Positions 23,867 to 35,636 of a stretch of 64,000 bases of DNA are shown here, one piece after another. Within the stretch, counting starts at the first letter, position 1; the number at the start of each line of letters is the position of its first letter. The notes below the pieces were generated by a model. That model did not search any database. It was given only the letters and a program-made list of their open reading frames with translations, and was not told the origin of the DNA. Both the position numbers and the translations under genes were made by a program. Origin of the DNA: Piliocolobus tephrosceles (taxonomy: Eukaryota; Chordata; Mammalia; Primates; Cercopithecidae); NCBI RefSeq assembly GCF_002776525.5, contig NC_045439.1, positions 118,463,100 through 118,527,099 on the forward strand. Reading direction: 5' to 3'.

Positions 23867-26800
23867 CACTCATGCTTATAAATGTGAACATGCACATTCT
23901 AAGTAGAACATGCAATGTTTAGTTTTCTATTCTTGCGTTACTTTGCTAAGGATAATGGCTTTCAGCTCCATCCATGTCCCTGCAGAGGACTTGATCTCAT
24001 TTCCTTTTATGGCTGCATAGTATTCCACATTATATATGTATCACATTTTGTTTACCCAGTCTATCATTGATGGGCATTTTGGTTGATTTCATGTATTAGC
24101 TATTGTAAATAGTGCTACAATGAACATACACACACATGTATCTTTATAATAAAATGATTTATATTCCTTTGGGTACATACCCAGTAATGGGATTGCTGGG
24201 TCAAATGATATTTCTGGTTTTAGAACTTCGAGCAATTGCCACAGTCTTCCACAATGGTTGAACTAATTTACATTCCTACCAATAGTGTAAAAGCATTCCT
24301 ATTTGTCTGCAACCTCAACAGCATCAGTTATTTCTTCACTTTTTAATAATTGCCATTCTGACTAGTGTGAGATGGTATCTCATTGTGGTTTTGATTTGCA
24401 TTTCTCCAATGATTAGTGATGTTGAACTTTTTTTTTTGCATGTTTGTTGCCCACATAAATGTCTTCTTTTGAGAAGCGCCTGTTCATGTCCTTTGCCCAC
24501 TTTTTAATATAGTTGTTTGTTTTTTTTCTTATAAATTTGTTTAAGTTCCTTATAAATTCTGGATATTAGACCTTTGTCAGATGGATAGATAGCAAAATTT
24601 TTCTCCCATTCTGTAGCTTCTCTTCTCTGTTCACTCTGATGACAGTTTCTTTTTCTGAGCAGAACTCTTCAATTTAATTAGACCCCATTTGTTAATTTTT
24701 GCTTTTGTTGCTATTGTTTTTGTCATTTTTGTCATGAAATCTTTGTCTATGCCTATGTCCTGAATGGTATTGCCTAGATTTTCTTCTAGGGTTTTTATAG
24801 TTTTGGATTTTACATTTAAATCTTTAACCTATCTTGAGCTAATTTATAAGGTGTAAGGAAGGGGGTCCAGTTTCAATTTTCTGCATATGGTTAACCAGTT
24901 CTTCCAGACCATTAATTAAATAAAAAATCCTTTCCCCATTGCTTGTTTTTGTCAGGTTTGTTGAAGATCAGATGGTTGTAGATGTGTGGTCTTATTTCTG
25001 AGTTCTCGATTCTGTTCTATTGGTCTGTGTGTCTGCTTTAGTACCACCGCCCATGCTCTTTTGTTTACATGCTGATTTGGTAGCCTTGTAGTGTAGTTTG
25101 AAGTCATGATCCCTCCAGCTTTGCTATTTTTGCTTAATATTGTCTCTGCTATACAGACTCTTTTTTGTCCATATGAATTTTAAAACAGATTATTCTAATT
25201 CTGTGAAGAATGTCAATAGTAGTATAAGGGGAATAGCATTGAATCTATAAATTACTTTGAGTAGTATGGCCATTTAAATCATATTGATTCTTTCTATCAC
25301 TTCCCTTCTTAGCTGTATCCTAGGTATTTTATTCTCTTTGTAACAATTGTGGAATTGGAGTTCATTCATGATTTGGCTCTCTGCTTGTCTGTTGTTAGTG
25401 TGTAGGAATCCTTGTGATTTTTGCACATTGATTTTGTATCCTGAGATTTTGCTGAAGTTGTTTATCGGCTTAATAAAGCTTTTGAGCTGAGACAATGGAG
25501 TTTTCTAGATAAAGGATCATGTCATCTGCAGAGACAATCTGGCTTCCTCTCTTCTTATTTGAATACCATTTGTTTCTTTCTCTTGCTCGATTGGCCTGGC
25601 CAGAACTTCCAATACTATGTTGAATAGGGGTGGTGAGAGAGGGCATCCTTGTCATGTGCCTCTTTTCAATGAAAATGCTTACAGCTTTTTCCCATTCATT
25701 ATGATATTGGTTGTTGGTTTGTCATAAATGGCTCTTAATATTTTGAGGTATGGTCCTTTAATACTTAATTTGTTGAATTTTAACATGAAGTTTCGTTGAA
25801 AGGCCTTTTCTGCATCTATTGAGATAATTATGAGGTTTTTATCTTTAGTTCTGTTAATGCGATGGATTACGTTTATTGATTTGCGTATGTTGAACCAGCC
25901 TTGTATCCCGGGGATGAAGCCAACTTGATTGTGGTAGATAAGCTTTTGGATGTGCTGCTGGATTTGGTTTGCCAGTATTTTATTGAGCACTTTTGCACTG
26001 ATGTTCATCAGGGATATTGGCCTGAAGTTTCCTTGTTTTGTTGTATCTCTGTCAGGCTTTGGCATCAGGATGATGTTGGCCTTATAAAATGAAGTAGGGA
26101 GGAGTCTCTCTCTTCAGTCATTTGGAATAGTTTCAGAAGAAATAGCATTGACTCCTCTTTGTACATCTGGCAGAATTATACCATAATTCCATCTGGTCCT
26201 TGTCTTTCATTGGTTGATAGGCTATATATCACTGCCTTAATTTCAGAACTTGTTATTGGTCTATTCAGGGATTCAGTTTCCTCCTGGTTCACTCTTAGGA
26301 GGGTTGATGTGTCCAGGAATTTATCCATTTCTTCTAGATTTTCTAGCTTATTTGCATAGAGGTGTTTATAGTATTCTCTGATGGTTGTTTGTATTTCTGT
26401 AAAGTCAGTGTTGATATGCCCTTTATCATTTTTTATTGTGTCTATTTGATCTTCTCTCTTTTCTTATTAGTCTAGCTAAAGGACTATTTTGTTAATTTTT
26501 TTCAAAAAAAAAAAAAAAAAAACAGCTCCTGGATTTGTTGATTTTTTGAAGGGTTTTTCCTGTCTCCGTCTCCTTCAGTTTTGCTCTGATCTTACTTATT
26601 TCTTGCCTTCTGCTAGCTTTGGGGTTTGTTTGTTTTTGGTTCTCTAGTTCTTTAAATTGTGATGTCAGGATGTCGATTTGAGATATTTCTAGCTCTCTAA
26701 TGTGGACATTTAGTGCTATACATTTCCCTCTATGCTGTTTTAGCTGTATCCCAGAGATTCTGGGACATTGTCTCTTTTGTTCCCATTAGTTTCAAATAAT

Positions 26801-27606
26801 TTATTGATTTCTGCCTTAATTTCATTTTTTACTCAGGAGTCATTCAGAAGCAAGTTGATACATTTCCATGTAGTTGTGCAATTTTCAGTTTCTTAATCTT
26901 GAGTTCTAATTTGATTGTACTGTGGTCTGAGAGACTGTCATGATTTTAGTTATTTTGCATTTGCTGAGAAGTGTTTTACTTCGAATTATGTGATCAATTT
27001 TAGAGTAAGTGCCATGTAGTTCCAAGATGAATGTATATTCTGTTGTTTTGAATGGAGAGCTCTGTAGATATTTATAAGGTTCACTTGATCTAGAGCTGAG
27101 TTTGAATCCTGAATATCCTTGTTAATTTTCTGTCTTGATAATTTGTCTAATATTGATAGTGGGGTGTTAAAGTCTCCCACTATTATTATGTGAGAGTCTA
27201 AGTCTCTTTGTAGGTCTCTAAGAACTTGTTTTATGAATGTGGGTCCTCTAGAATTGGGTGCATGCGTATTTAGGGTAGTTACCTCTTCTTGATGAATTGA
27301 ACACTTCACCATTATGTCATTCCCTTCTTTATCTTTTTTTAATCTTTGTTGGTTTAAAGCTTGTTTTCTCAGAAACTAGAATTTCAACCCTACCTTTTTC
27401 TGCTTTCCATTTGCTTGGTAAATTTTCCTCCATCTCTTTATTTTGAGCCTATGTGTGTCTTTGCATTTGAGATAGTTCACTTGAATACAGCACAATGGTG
27501 GATCTTGTCTCTTTATCCAGTTTGCCGGTCTGTGTCTTTTAATTGGGATATTCAGTCCATTTACATTTAAGGTTAATATTGTTATGTGTGAATTTGGTCC
27601 TGTCGT
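23867..27606 (-). pseudogene. L1 ORF2 (endonuclease / reverse transcriptase), inactivated
   Basis: L1 ORF2p nicks target DNA and reverse-transcribes L1 RNA at the nick. The copy here is broken. The start codon is changed from ATG to ACG (27604-27606). The N-terminal endonuclease survives as a shard at 26986-27312 with the VGDFNTP active-site stretch. The RT domain survives at 25679-26065 (motifs FRPISLMN, GFIPG, ISIDAEKAF). The catalytic FADD box reads SADDMILYLEN at about 25500-25540. A further RT/thumb shard is at 25274-25495. A T-run on the sense strand near 26503-26522 has expanded from about 6 to about 20 and shifts the frame. The full frame is near the normal 3.8 kb, so loss is by point changes, not large deletions. 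Confidence 0.9.
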
Positions 27607-27689
27607 TATGATGCTATCTGGTTGTTTTGCAGACTTGTTATTGTTGTTGCTTCATAGTATCATTGGTCTATGTGTTTCACTGTGTTTTT

Positions 27690-28646
27690 GTAGTGGCTGG
27701 TAATGGTTTTCCCTTTCCATATTCAGTACTTCCTTCAGGAGCTCTTGCAAGGCAGGCTTGGTTGTGCTGAACTCCCTCAGTATTTGCTTGTCTGAAAAGG
27801 ATTTTATTTCTCCTTTGCTTATGAAGCTTAGTTTGGTGAGATATAAAATTCTGAGCTGAAAATTCTTTTATTTAAGATTATTGAATATTAGCCCCCAATT
27901 CTTCTGGCTTATAGGGTGTCTGCTGAGGAGTCCACTGTTATTCTGATGGACTTCCCTTTGTAGGTGACTTGGCCCTTAACAATTTTCCTTCATTTTGACC
28001 TTGGAGGTACTGACGATTATGTGTTTTGGGTTGATCTTCTCATGGAGTATCTTACTGAAGTCATCTGAATTTCCTGAATTTGAATGTTGGCCTGTCTTGC
28101 TGGGTTGGGGAAATTTTCCTGAATGATTTCCTGAAGTGTGTTTTCCAACTTAGTTTTGTTATCCATATTTCTTTCAGGTACCTCAATTAGTTGTAGGTTC
28201 AGTCTTTTTTATGTAATTCCATAGTTCTCTGATTTTTTTTCATTCCTTTTCAGTTTTTTTCTCTAATCTTATCTGCCTTTCTTATTTCAGCAAGATAATT
28301 TTTGAGCTCTGTGATTCTTTCCTCTGCTTGGCCTATTTGGTTATTTATACTTGTGGTTGCATTGTGAAGTTCTCGTATTGTGTTTTTTAGGTCCATCAGG
28401 TCATTTATGTTCCTCCGTAAACTGGTTATTCTGGTTAACAGCTTCTATAATGTTTTCATGGTTATTAGCTTCTTTGCATTGTTTTAGAACATACTTTAGC
28501 TCAGCAAAATTTGTTATTACCCACTTTCTGAAGCCTATTTCCCTCAGTTCATCCACCTCAAGTCTCCACCCAGTTCTGTGCCCTTGCTGGAGAGGTGTTG
28601 CAATCATTTGGAGAAGAGACATTCTGGCTTTTTGAGTTTTCAGCAT
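27690..28646 (-). pseudogene. L1 ORF1 (RNA-binding protein), inactivated
   Basis: ORF1p is the trimeric RNA-binding chaperone of the L1 particle. An 81-codon N-terminal shard remains at 28401-28646 (MLKTQKARMSLL..., ELREIGFRKW, then a coiled-coil-like NNHENIIEAVNQNNQ). Downstream, phrases of the coiled coil, RRM and C-terminal domain are legible on the minus strand (for example 'ggaaatcattcaggaaaatttcccc' near 28110-28140), but frameshifts and stops separate them. The N-terminus is of the older primate L1 kind. Confidence 0.85.
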
Positions 28647-28649
28647 TTT

Positions 28650-29890
28650 TGCATTGATTCTTGCTCATCTTCGTGAGTTTATCTATCTTCAATCTATCTT
28701 CGTGAGTTATCTTTGAGGCTGCTGACCTTTGGAAGGGGTTTTTGTGGGGTCATTTTTGTGGATGTTGTTTTGTTGTTGTTTTCTGTTTGTTTTTCTTTTA
28801 ACAGTCAGACCCTCTTCCTTAGGGTTGCTGCAGTTTGCTGGGGGTCCACTCCAGACCCTATTCACTTGGTCCCTCCCCCACCTGGAGTTGTCACCAGTGA
28901 AGGCTGCAGGACAACAACGATGGCTGCCTGCTCCTTCCTCTGGGAGTTCCATCCCAGGGGGGCACTGACGTGATGCCAGCAGGAACACTCCTGTATAAGG
29001 TGCCTGGAGACCCTGTTGGGGATCTCAATCAGTTAAGGAGTATGTACAGGATCAGGGACCACTTAACAAAGCACTCTGGCTGCCCCTTGGTAGAGAGGGT
29101 GCACTGCACTGGAGGGAATCTCCCTTGTCCAGACTGTCCAGACGATTCAGAGCCAGCAGGCAGGAAAGACTCAGTCTGCTGAACCGCAGAGACTGTGGCT
29201 GCCCCTCCCTCCCCACAGGAGTTCTGCCCAGGAAGATCAGAGTTCTGTCCATAAACCTCTGTCTGGAGTTGGTGAGATTCCTACAGCAGGGGCCCCACCC
29301 CATGAGTTAGGGATGGATCAAGGTTCCTCCTAAAAAAGCAGTCTGACCATGATCTGCCACAGATGCTGTGCTCCTGGTGTAAACCTCCCTTGTCTCCCCA
29401 GCACCACCAGTGGAAAAGAGCCAACTGGAGCCACAGTGATGGCAACCATCCCTTTCCCTGGGAACTCAGTCATCTTAGACAGTCTCCAGCCTGCTGCCAC
29501 TGACCACAGCCTGAGCAGTGATGAAAGTCCGCACAGCTCTGTGCTTGGCACCCAAGGCTCTGGTGGTGCGGGCTCACAAGGGGGTCTCCTGATCTGTGGG
29601 TTGCACAGATCCATGGAAAAAGCATGGTTTCTCAGTAAAGGTGGCACACCCACTCACTGCCTCCCTTGACTGGGGGTGGGAGTGCCCCTTGCCCCGTGCA
29701 GCTCCCAAATGAGGCATGGCTCCACCCTGCTTTTCCTTGTTCTCTGTGGGTTATGCCAATCACCTAGTCAGTCCCAGTGAGAGAATCTGGATACCTCAGA
29801 TGAATGTGCAGAATATACTCGCTGTTTTGTTCTTCTAGGTGGGAGTCACAGACCACAGCTGCTTCTAATTGGCCATCTTGGCACCTCCCC
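28650..29890 (-). promoter_or_regulatory. L1 5'UTR with internal promoter remnant
   Basis: About 1.2 kb, the GC-richest part of the window. In L1s this region carries a sense Pol II promoter at the start and, in primates, an antisense promoter. The first bases (ggccatcttg on the plus strand, i.e. caagatggcc) match the YY1-type site at the very 5' end of L1. Several open frames exist on both strands here (plus 29349-29669, minus 29330-29653 and 28707-28988). They follow from the base composition, and I see no support for translation. Activity cannot be judged from sequence alone. Confidence 0.75.
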
Positions 29891-29907
29891 ATTTAACCTT
29901 TTTTTCT
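29891..29907 (+). repeat. Target-site duplication, right copy, of near full-length L1
   Basis: atttaacctttttttct, next to the L1 5' end. Confidence 0.93.
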
Positions 29908-29997
29908 CATCTATAGGGGATGAAGGATGAAACTGTTCCAAAGAATATTTTATAAACCAATTAAGGGAGAAAATAAAATTCAACTAGTCTTGCAGAA

Positions 29998-30520
29998 TAA
30001 TTTGTGGCAATCATGAAATCCACTTCCCAATTTGGCCCACTTCCTTGTAGCTAGTTGCTGCTTACTCCCCCAGGATAGTGTAGCACTTGTCACAAGACTG
30101 TGTTCCTTTTCTTTTCTGTAGATAAAATCGAAGGCATGTGAGATGATATGCTTTCTGTTTGAGTTTCTCCTTTATGTTAGGCATACTGATAAAACTGTTG
30201 ATGCCAGTTGATCTGAAGGGCCCACCCAGCAAAGAGCCGGCTCATGGAAGAACGCAGTTTTCACATCGTGATGATTTAATCTTCCTTGACCTGACCAATC
30301 AACAACTCCAATTCTCCAGACCCTGGCCCACCGCAATCCCCTTAACAACCCTTGCCCAGAACCCCTCAAGCAGACAGATTTGAAGGTTGAGGTTCTTTCC
30401 ATCTCTTTGCCCACTGGCCTTGTGATTATTAAACCCCTTTTCTGCTGCAAATTATGGTATCTCAGTGTATTGGTCTATTTCTGCTCAGTGAGCATATGAA
30501 TCTGGCAGTCCTGTAATAGG
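29998..30520 (+). mobile_element. Solo LTR, probably ERV1 class
   Basis: About 520 bp with LTR-like order: a start near tgtggcaatcatgaaatcc, a C-rich region (ccctggcccaccgcaatcccc), an ATTAAA-type signal (gattattaaacccc at 30424-30437), and a 3' R/U5-like part 'tctgctgcaaattatggtatctcagtgtattggtc'. This build is that of MER4/PRIMA-like gammaretrovirus LTRs. I see no internal gag-pol-env sequence on either side, so it would be a solo LTR. Exact family and ends are uncertain. Confidence 0.5.
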
Positions 30521-30690
30521 GACAAAAGATAAACTACTGGCAAAACAGTTGTAAAAGTCATAACCTAAGACATAGGACCACTGAAAGACTGATTATTCAA
30601 TCAGAACACTATAGAACATATTTTTCTAACTTATAGTATAAAATTTAAACCAACATGACTCCAATATAAGGGGATAGACAGAAGAGCTAC
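30521..30690. other. Unassigned short stretch
   Basis: AT-rich, probably the decayed start of the following old LINE or host DNA. Confidence 0.35.
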
Positions 30691-33600
30691 AAGGAACAGA
30701 CACTGTTTGAAGATGAGTACTTAAGGAAACCCAAAGTTAACAGAGGAGACAAAAACAAGGACACTGGAGAAATTTGAAATCTTCAGAAACTTGAGCTATA
30801 ACAAATATTAAATGGAGTCTAACTCCAAGACAGATTACCATATATCCTCAGTTTAACTTTATCTCAGTATCAATTATCTCGGCATCAATTTATCTCAATA
30901 TCTATTATCAATACAACATGTCTGGCTCTCAGCAATGGCAAAAAAAAATTACAAAACATGGTAAAAGGCAAGGAAAAAAAATCACAATCTAAAGAGACAA
31001 GATGATCATCAGAACAAGACTCAGTGATGATGATGCATATTTTGGAAATAGCAATCAAGAAATTTTGCATAACTGTGATTAAGATGTTAAAGATACTAGT
31101 GGAAAATGTAGAAAATATTCAAGAAAAGATTATTAGTGTAAGCAGAGAGATGAAAATTCTAACAAAGAACCAAAAGAAAAGGCTAGAAAATAAAATAACT
31201 CCAATAGAACTTTTTAAAAATGCTTTCAATTGTTTCATTAGTAGACCAGACATGTTTGGGGAAAGAATTAGTGAAACTAAAGATAGGTCAAAAATACTTT
31301 TTAAAACAAAGTGTCAAAAGAAAATAAATGAAAAAAAAAAATGAAGAACATTTAAGATCTGCTGGGCAGTTTCTAAAGTTGTACAAAATAGGTAACTGGA
31401 ATAGCAGAAAGAAGAGAAAGAGATAAATGAGGAGAATCTATCTAAATGAGTAATGGTCAAGAAATTTTAAAGCATAATGACATGAAACAAACCACCGATC
31501 CAGGAGGCTCAGAAAATATCATTTATGACAAACAACAAAACTACAGCACCAGACATAGCATTTCCTATCTGTACAATAAAATAAAATAAATCAATAAATA
31601 GACAAAGAGAAAATCTTGAGAGAATCTGGAATGAAATCTACATTCTTTGTAGAGAAAAAAGGGCAAGAATTTCAGCCCACTTCCAGTAAGAAACCAGGCA
31701 AGCCAGAAGAGAGTAGAGGGAAATGTTTAAAGTGTTAAAGGAATAAATGCACCAACTTATAATTCTGTATCTAGCAAAATTATACTTCAAAAGCAGAAGA
31801 GAAATCAGAATTTACCAGATAATAAAACACAAAGGAAATATAGTGCCAGAAAACTTTCCTGCAGATGTGTTAAAAGAGGCTATTCATGGAGAAGGGGAAT
31901 GATATAGGTCAGAAACTTGTATTTACAATAAGAAAGCAAGTGTGTTGAAAAAGGAAAAAAAATGACAGAAAAATAAAACGTTTTATTCTTCTTATTCTAA
32001 ATTTATGTAAAGTATATGTTTGTTTAAAGTAATGTTAGTAAATGTGTTGGGCAATTACAGCATGTGGGTAAGTGAAATGACTGATGGTAATGTTACAAAA
32101 GATTGGAAGAATGAACTGGGACTCTTCTATTAAGGTATCTGAACTATATATGAACTGGTGGAGTGCTATTTGAAGGTGATCTTAGATTAGTAACAAATGT
32201 GTATTGGATACTCTGGGGAAACCACTAGAATAGTTAGAAAAGAAAGTATGCTTTACATGTTATGAGTGACATTAGGTTTGATCATGGATTTTTAGATATA
32301 CTATTAATACCAAAAGTTCTAGTTACAAAAGAAAAAAATGATGTTAGAGTTTGTAAAATTTAAAATGGAATTTTCTGCTCTGTGAAAGACTCCAGAGAGT
32401 TAAAAGACAAGTCACAAACTAGCAGAAAATATCTGCAAATCATATAGCTAATAAAGTACTGATATCTACACTACGAATAACTCTGAAAAGTGAATAATAA
32501 GAAAGCAAACAAGCCAATTACAAATGTGCATAGAATCTGAAAAGACACCTCACCCCTGCCCCCAAAATACCCATGGCAACTAGCATATAAAAACATGCTC
32601 AACAGCATTTTTTTTTTTTCTTTAGAGAAACACAAATTAAAACAATTGTGTTACTACCACACATCAGTTAGAATGGCTTAAATCCATGAACTGAAGTACT
32701 TCAAATTCTGGTGAAAATGTAGAGCAATAGTAGCTGTTTGCTGAAGGGAATTTTCAACATGGTACCGATACACTGGAAGACAGGTTGGCAGTTTCTTACA
32801 AATCTATACATCGTCTCACCATGCTCTTCAGCTATCATGCTTCTATATATTTATCCTAGTGATTTGACAATTTATACCACATAAAAATGTGAATGTTTAT
32901 CAGAGCTCTTTTTTATAATTATCAAAAACTGACGGCTGATGGCAACCTACATGGCCTTAAACCTTAAATTGATAAACTGTGGTACACCCAGAAAAGAAGA
33001 AAGACATATAAATCTACAGGAATAAATAAATGAATATTCAATATTTATTGCTCTGTGAAAGAAATTAGTCTGCAAATGCCCCATACCAAATGTTTGTAAC
33101 TATATGACATGGTAAAAAAGGAAAAGCAATATAGTAAACAAGATTAGTGCTTCCAGAGGTGAGGGGAGAGGAAGTAGGCTTAAATTATGTGAAACAAGAA
33201 AGAAAATTTTTTTTTACTATACTGAAACTATTTTTTATGATATTGAAATGGCGGACATAACAGTATGCATTTCTCAAAATCCATAGAGTTTTTGAGCTTG
33301 AGGGGGAAGCATTAATTTATTCAACTTGAAAAAAACCTATCATTTAGGAAGTAGAGGGATTGCACGATGGAATGCAGTGTGACAAAATATTATAATTGTA
33401 TTGAAAATGTATGAAACAACCTCACTGAGGTGGGTAGGGAAAACGTGCTGAAATAAGGAACTTCAAAAATGAGAGGAGACTGTAAAATTAAAGGTGAAAG
33501 GAAGTGTATACAAGCACAGTGCTCTGGTTAATAAAGTTGTTTCTCATGGAGGTGTGGCTTAACATTTCTGATACCACTATATATGTACACTGTGAATCAA
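30691..33600 (+). mobile_element. Very old L1M / HAL1-like element
   Basis: 30980-31900 matches ORF1 of the L1M/HAL1 group, in order: 'atcagaacaagactcagtgatgatgatgcatattttggaa', 'gtaagcagagagatgaaaattctaacaaagaaccaaaag', 'gatccaggaggctcagaaaat', 'aattctgtatctagcaaaattatacttcaaaag'. A 106-codon shard of it is open at 31024-31344. 31900-32340 is spacer-like. 32340-33100 matches the 3' part of L1 ORF2 (aaaaacatgctcaacagcat, gtggtacacccag). The 3' end near 33230-33600 resembles L1MC/L1MD 3'UTR (catttctcaaaatccatagag). ORF1 and the ORF2 3' end lie close together, so either a large internal part is missing or HAL1 and L1M fragments abut. Confidence 0.68.
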
Positions 33601-34275
33601 CAACTAAGAAAATGAGTAATGAATGGTGGATGGAAACAAGTAGAGGGTTATTCTTGATATTCTCCTCAACTTTAATTAATTAGTAAATGAATTAGCAAGT
33701 CCCTAATGACCGTTAGAGTCTGGTGAAGGAGATGAATAAACAGCTGACTATTAACAGAATAATATAATATGGTGTTTATTATAAACAAAGGGCTATGTGA
33801 GTGTGGACCAAGAGACTGTTATTTTCAACTTTTTTCTAAAACTTTCTTGACAAAGTTGGCATTTCTACCTTACCTTAAATAGTAATCAGGAGTTAGATAA
33901 GTTGACATGACACATTTTTCATGCAGAAAATATTACACACGATGGCATGGAGTTTCAAAATTTCCGGTTATAGGGAAATTGCAGGCTGCTGAAAAATTCA
34001 GGTTGCCAAAAGGAATACAATATGATGCAAGATATTTGATTTTGGGCAAAAGTAATTTTAACTTCTATTTTGCAGTCTATGGAGAATGGACAACATTGAG
34101 GTGTGACACCAAGGCTTAGGGGTAACAGAAGCCTTGGTGTCCCCATCTTTGAAAAATAAATAATAATAATTATCCCATTTAAATATTAAAAATTAAATAG
34201 GTTAGTGAATGCAAAGTATGCCATATGAATTCTGGCAAATATGTTCAAAATAAATTGTAACTTTGATTATTAAAA
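33601..34275. other. Single-copy DNA
   Basis: No repeat recognised; the 70-codon frame at 33907-34119 has no protein signature. Confidence 0.5.
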
Positions 34276-34345
34276 TATATGTATACACACACATACATAT
34301 ATATGTATGTGTATGTGTATGTGTATGTGTATTTGTGTATAACAG
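34276..34345. repeat. CA / TATG compound microsatellite with 24-bp palindrome
   Basis: (CA)n changes to (TG)n through an AT centre, giving a perfect 24-bp palindrome centred between 34300 and 34301 (34289-34312). Followed by (TGTA)n. Confidence 0.9.
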
Positions 34346-34440
34346 AATTAATTGTATATCATCATTGAAGTAAAAGAATGGGAAGAAAAAAATACTTTAA
34401 TGGGTATCCAAATAGGAAAAGACTGTATACATATAGTCTT

Positions 34441-34443
34441 GCA

Positions 34444-34476
<33 letters not shown>

Positions 34477-34566
34477 ATATTTATATAAATATATATATAT
34501 ACAGACACACATATACACACACATATAAATAAAATATATATGTATGTATCAATACACACACACACA
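34441..34566. repeat. AT-rich and CA microsatellite cluster
   Basis: (AT)n, TATTTATA-type units, then (CA)n tracts. It has cruciform-prone composition and probable length variability. Confidence 0.92.
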
Positions 34567-34611
34567 TATTCTCATGGGGATAACCAGAAAGATGGCTACA
34601 AAAATATAACC

Positions 34612-34655
34612 CTCTTAGTTTTATATAACCTTTTATAAATATATAAAACTAAGAG
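34612..34655. repeat. Perfect 16-bp inverted repeat with 12-bp loop
   Basis: Left arm CTCTTAGTTTTATATA (34612-34627) and right arm TATATAAAACTAAGAG (34640-34655) are exact reverse complements around a 12-base loop. It does not belong to a repeat family that I recognise. Confidence 0.95.
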
Positions 34656-35149
34656 AAGGAAGGATGCCTTCTGAAACTTAAGCATTGTAAAATAATCTAA
34701 GGGGTGTAAAGTCAGAGGATTTTACTCTGCTGGGACTGAATTCATTAACATAGTTATAGAAAGAGTCTGTCAATGAAAGGAGAATTAGTTGCCTACGGAA
34801 ACTGAGCTACAGATGAATCTTTAAGGCATAAATATCTTTTCCATCTAAGTAGAAGTCCAATTCCTGACATAGGAAGTCTGGGCAAGTGAAATTGCCAATT
34901 AAATTGGTAAGCCTTCCTACAATAAAAATAAAAGCATGTACCCATTTATATTAGCTTGACAGTGTTAAATATTCTAAACATCGAACTTTATTTTTCTGAT
35001 CTAATACATACTCAGCTATCATATGACTACATTTTGTTTTCCCATACAGGTGTGCGTTTGGGTGGAAAGTATGTGCTGTTTATGCTGAAGTAAGAATTTT
35101 ATTTTATATAACATAGTTCTTGTTATAAATTAATAAACTGACATTCTGA
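34656..35149. other. Single-copy DNA
   Basis: No repeat or gene recognised. Confidence 0.5.
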
Positions 35150-35636
35150 TTGTTTGTTGTCATTGTGTGTTGAATTGTGTTTCCAGAATGAAATCCTAAT
35201 CCCAATACTTGTGAATGTGACCTTATTTGGAAATAGATTATTGCAGATGTTGTCATTTTGAAACAGGGTTATATTAAAATGGGATGGGCCCTAATTCAAT
35301 GACTGGTTTCTTTATAAAGTAGGAAAACATGGGCACAGAGAGACATAAAGAAATATAGGGAAGAAGGCCATGTAATGACGGAGGCAGACAGTGGGGTGAT
35401 GCAGGTACAAATCAAGGAACACAAAAAATTGCTGGCAACCACCAGAAACTAGAAGAGAGACGTGGAACGGACTTTAAGTCAGAACTTTTCAGAAGGAACC
35501 AATCTTGCCAGCACCTTGATTTCAGGCTTCTAGCTTACAGAGATATGAGACAATAAATGTTTGTTTTTTTTTTTTTTTTTTTTAAGCCACCTATATTGTG
35601 GTACTTTGTTATGGCAGCCCTAGAAAGCTCATACAA
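35150..35636 (+). mobile_element. MLT/MaLR-like solo LTR
   Basis: About 490 bp reading 'tgttgaattgtgtttcc', 'cctaatcccaatacttgtgaatgtgaccttatttggaaatag', 'gatgggccctaattcaatgactgg', 'cttgatttcaggcttctagc', 'gagacaataaatg', 'aagccac..gtggtactttgttatggcagccctagaaagctcatac'. This is a common ancient mammalian LTR-like repeat of ERVL-MaLR style. AATAAA is at about 35553-35558. A 20-bp T-run (35564-35583) replaces the short t-stretch normally found before the final segment. Confidence 0.65.

Larger units (their letters stand above)
23615..29890 (-). mobile_element. Near full-length L1 (older L1PA/L1PB grade), about 6.25 kb
   Basis: Complete L1 on the minus strand. In its own orientation it starts at 29890 with ggggaggtgccaagatggcc, the standard primate L1 5' start. 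It then has a roughly 1.2-kb 5'UTR, ORF1, a short spacer, ORF2, and a 3'UTR ending in cttaacataaaataaaataa near 23640. The final 26 bp (23615-23640) are extra sequence between two A-rich blocks. The perfect 17-bp target duplication shows that the whole unit was inserted at once. Both ORFs are dead, so it cannot move on its own. The 5'UTR type and the ORF1 N-terminus are those of older primate L1s, not L1PA1-6. Confidence 0.93.

Noticed and set aside
25679..27312. Reverse-transcriptase and endonuclease frames as a possible novel RT system
   Set aside because: They are plain L1 ORF2 shards inside a full L1 with its own target duplication, with frameshifts and a lost start codon.
29125..29669. 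Overlapping open frames on both strands (61-107 codons), which could suggest a coding exon or the L1 antisense ORF0
   Set aside because: They lie inside the GC-rich L1 5'UTR, where few stops are expected. I cannot show the ORF0 start context, and the frames on opposite strands mirror each other.
34289..34312. 24-bp palindrome as an operator or recombination site
   Set aside because: It is explained by a CA-to-TG switch in a microsatellite.
34362..34565. 67-codon minus-strand frame with repeated YIYI/INIYI
   Set aside because: It is translation of an AT/CA microsatellite.
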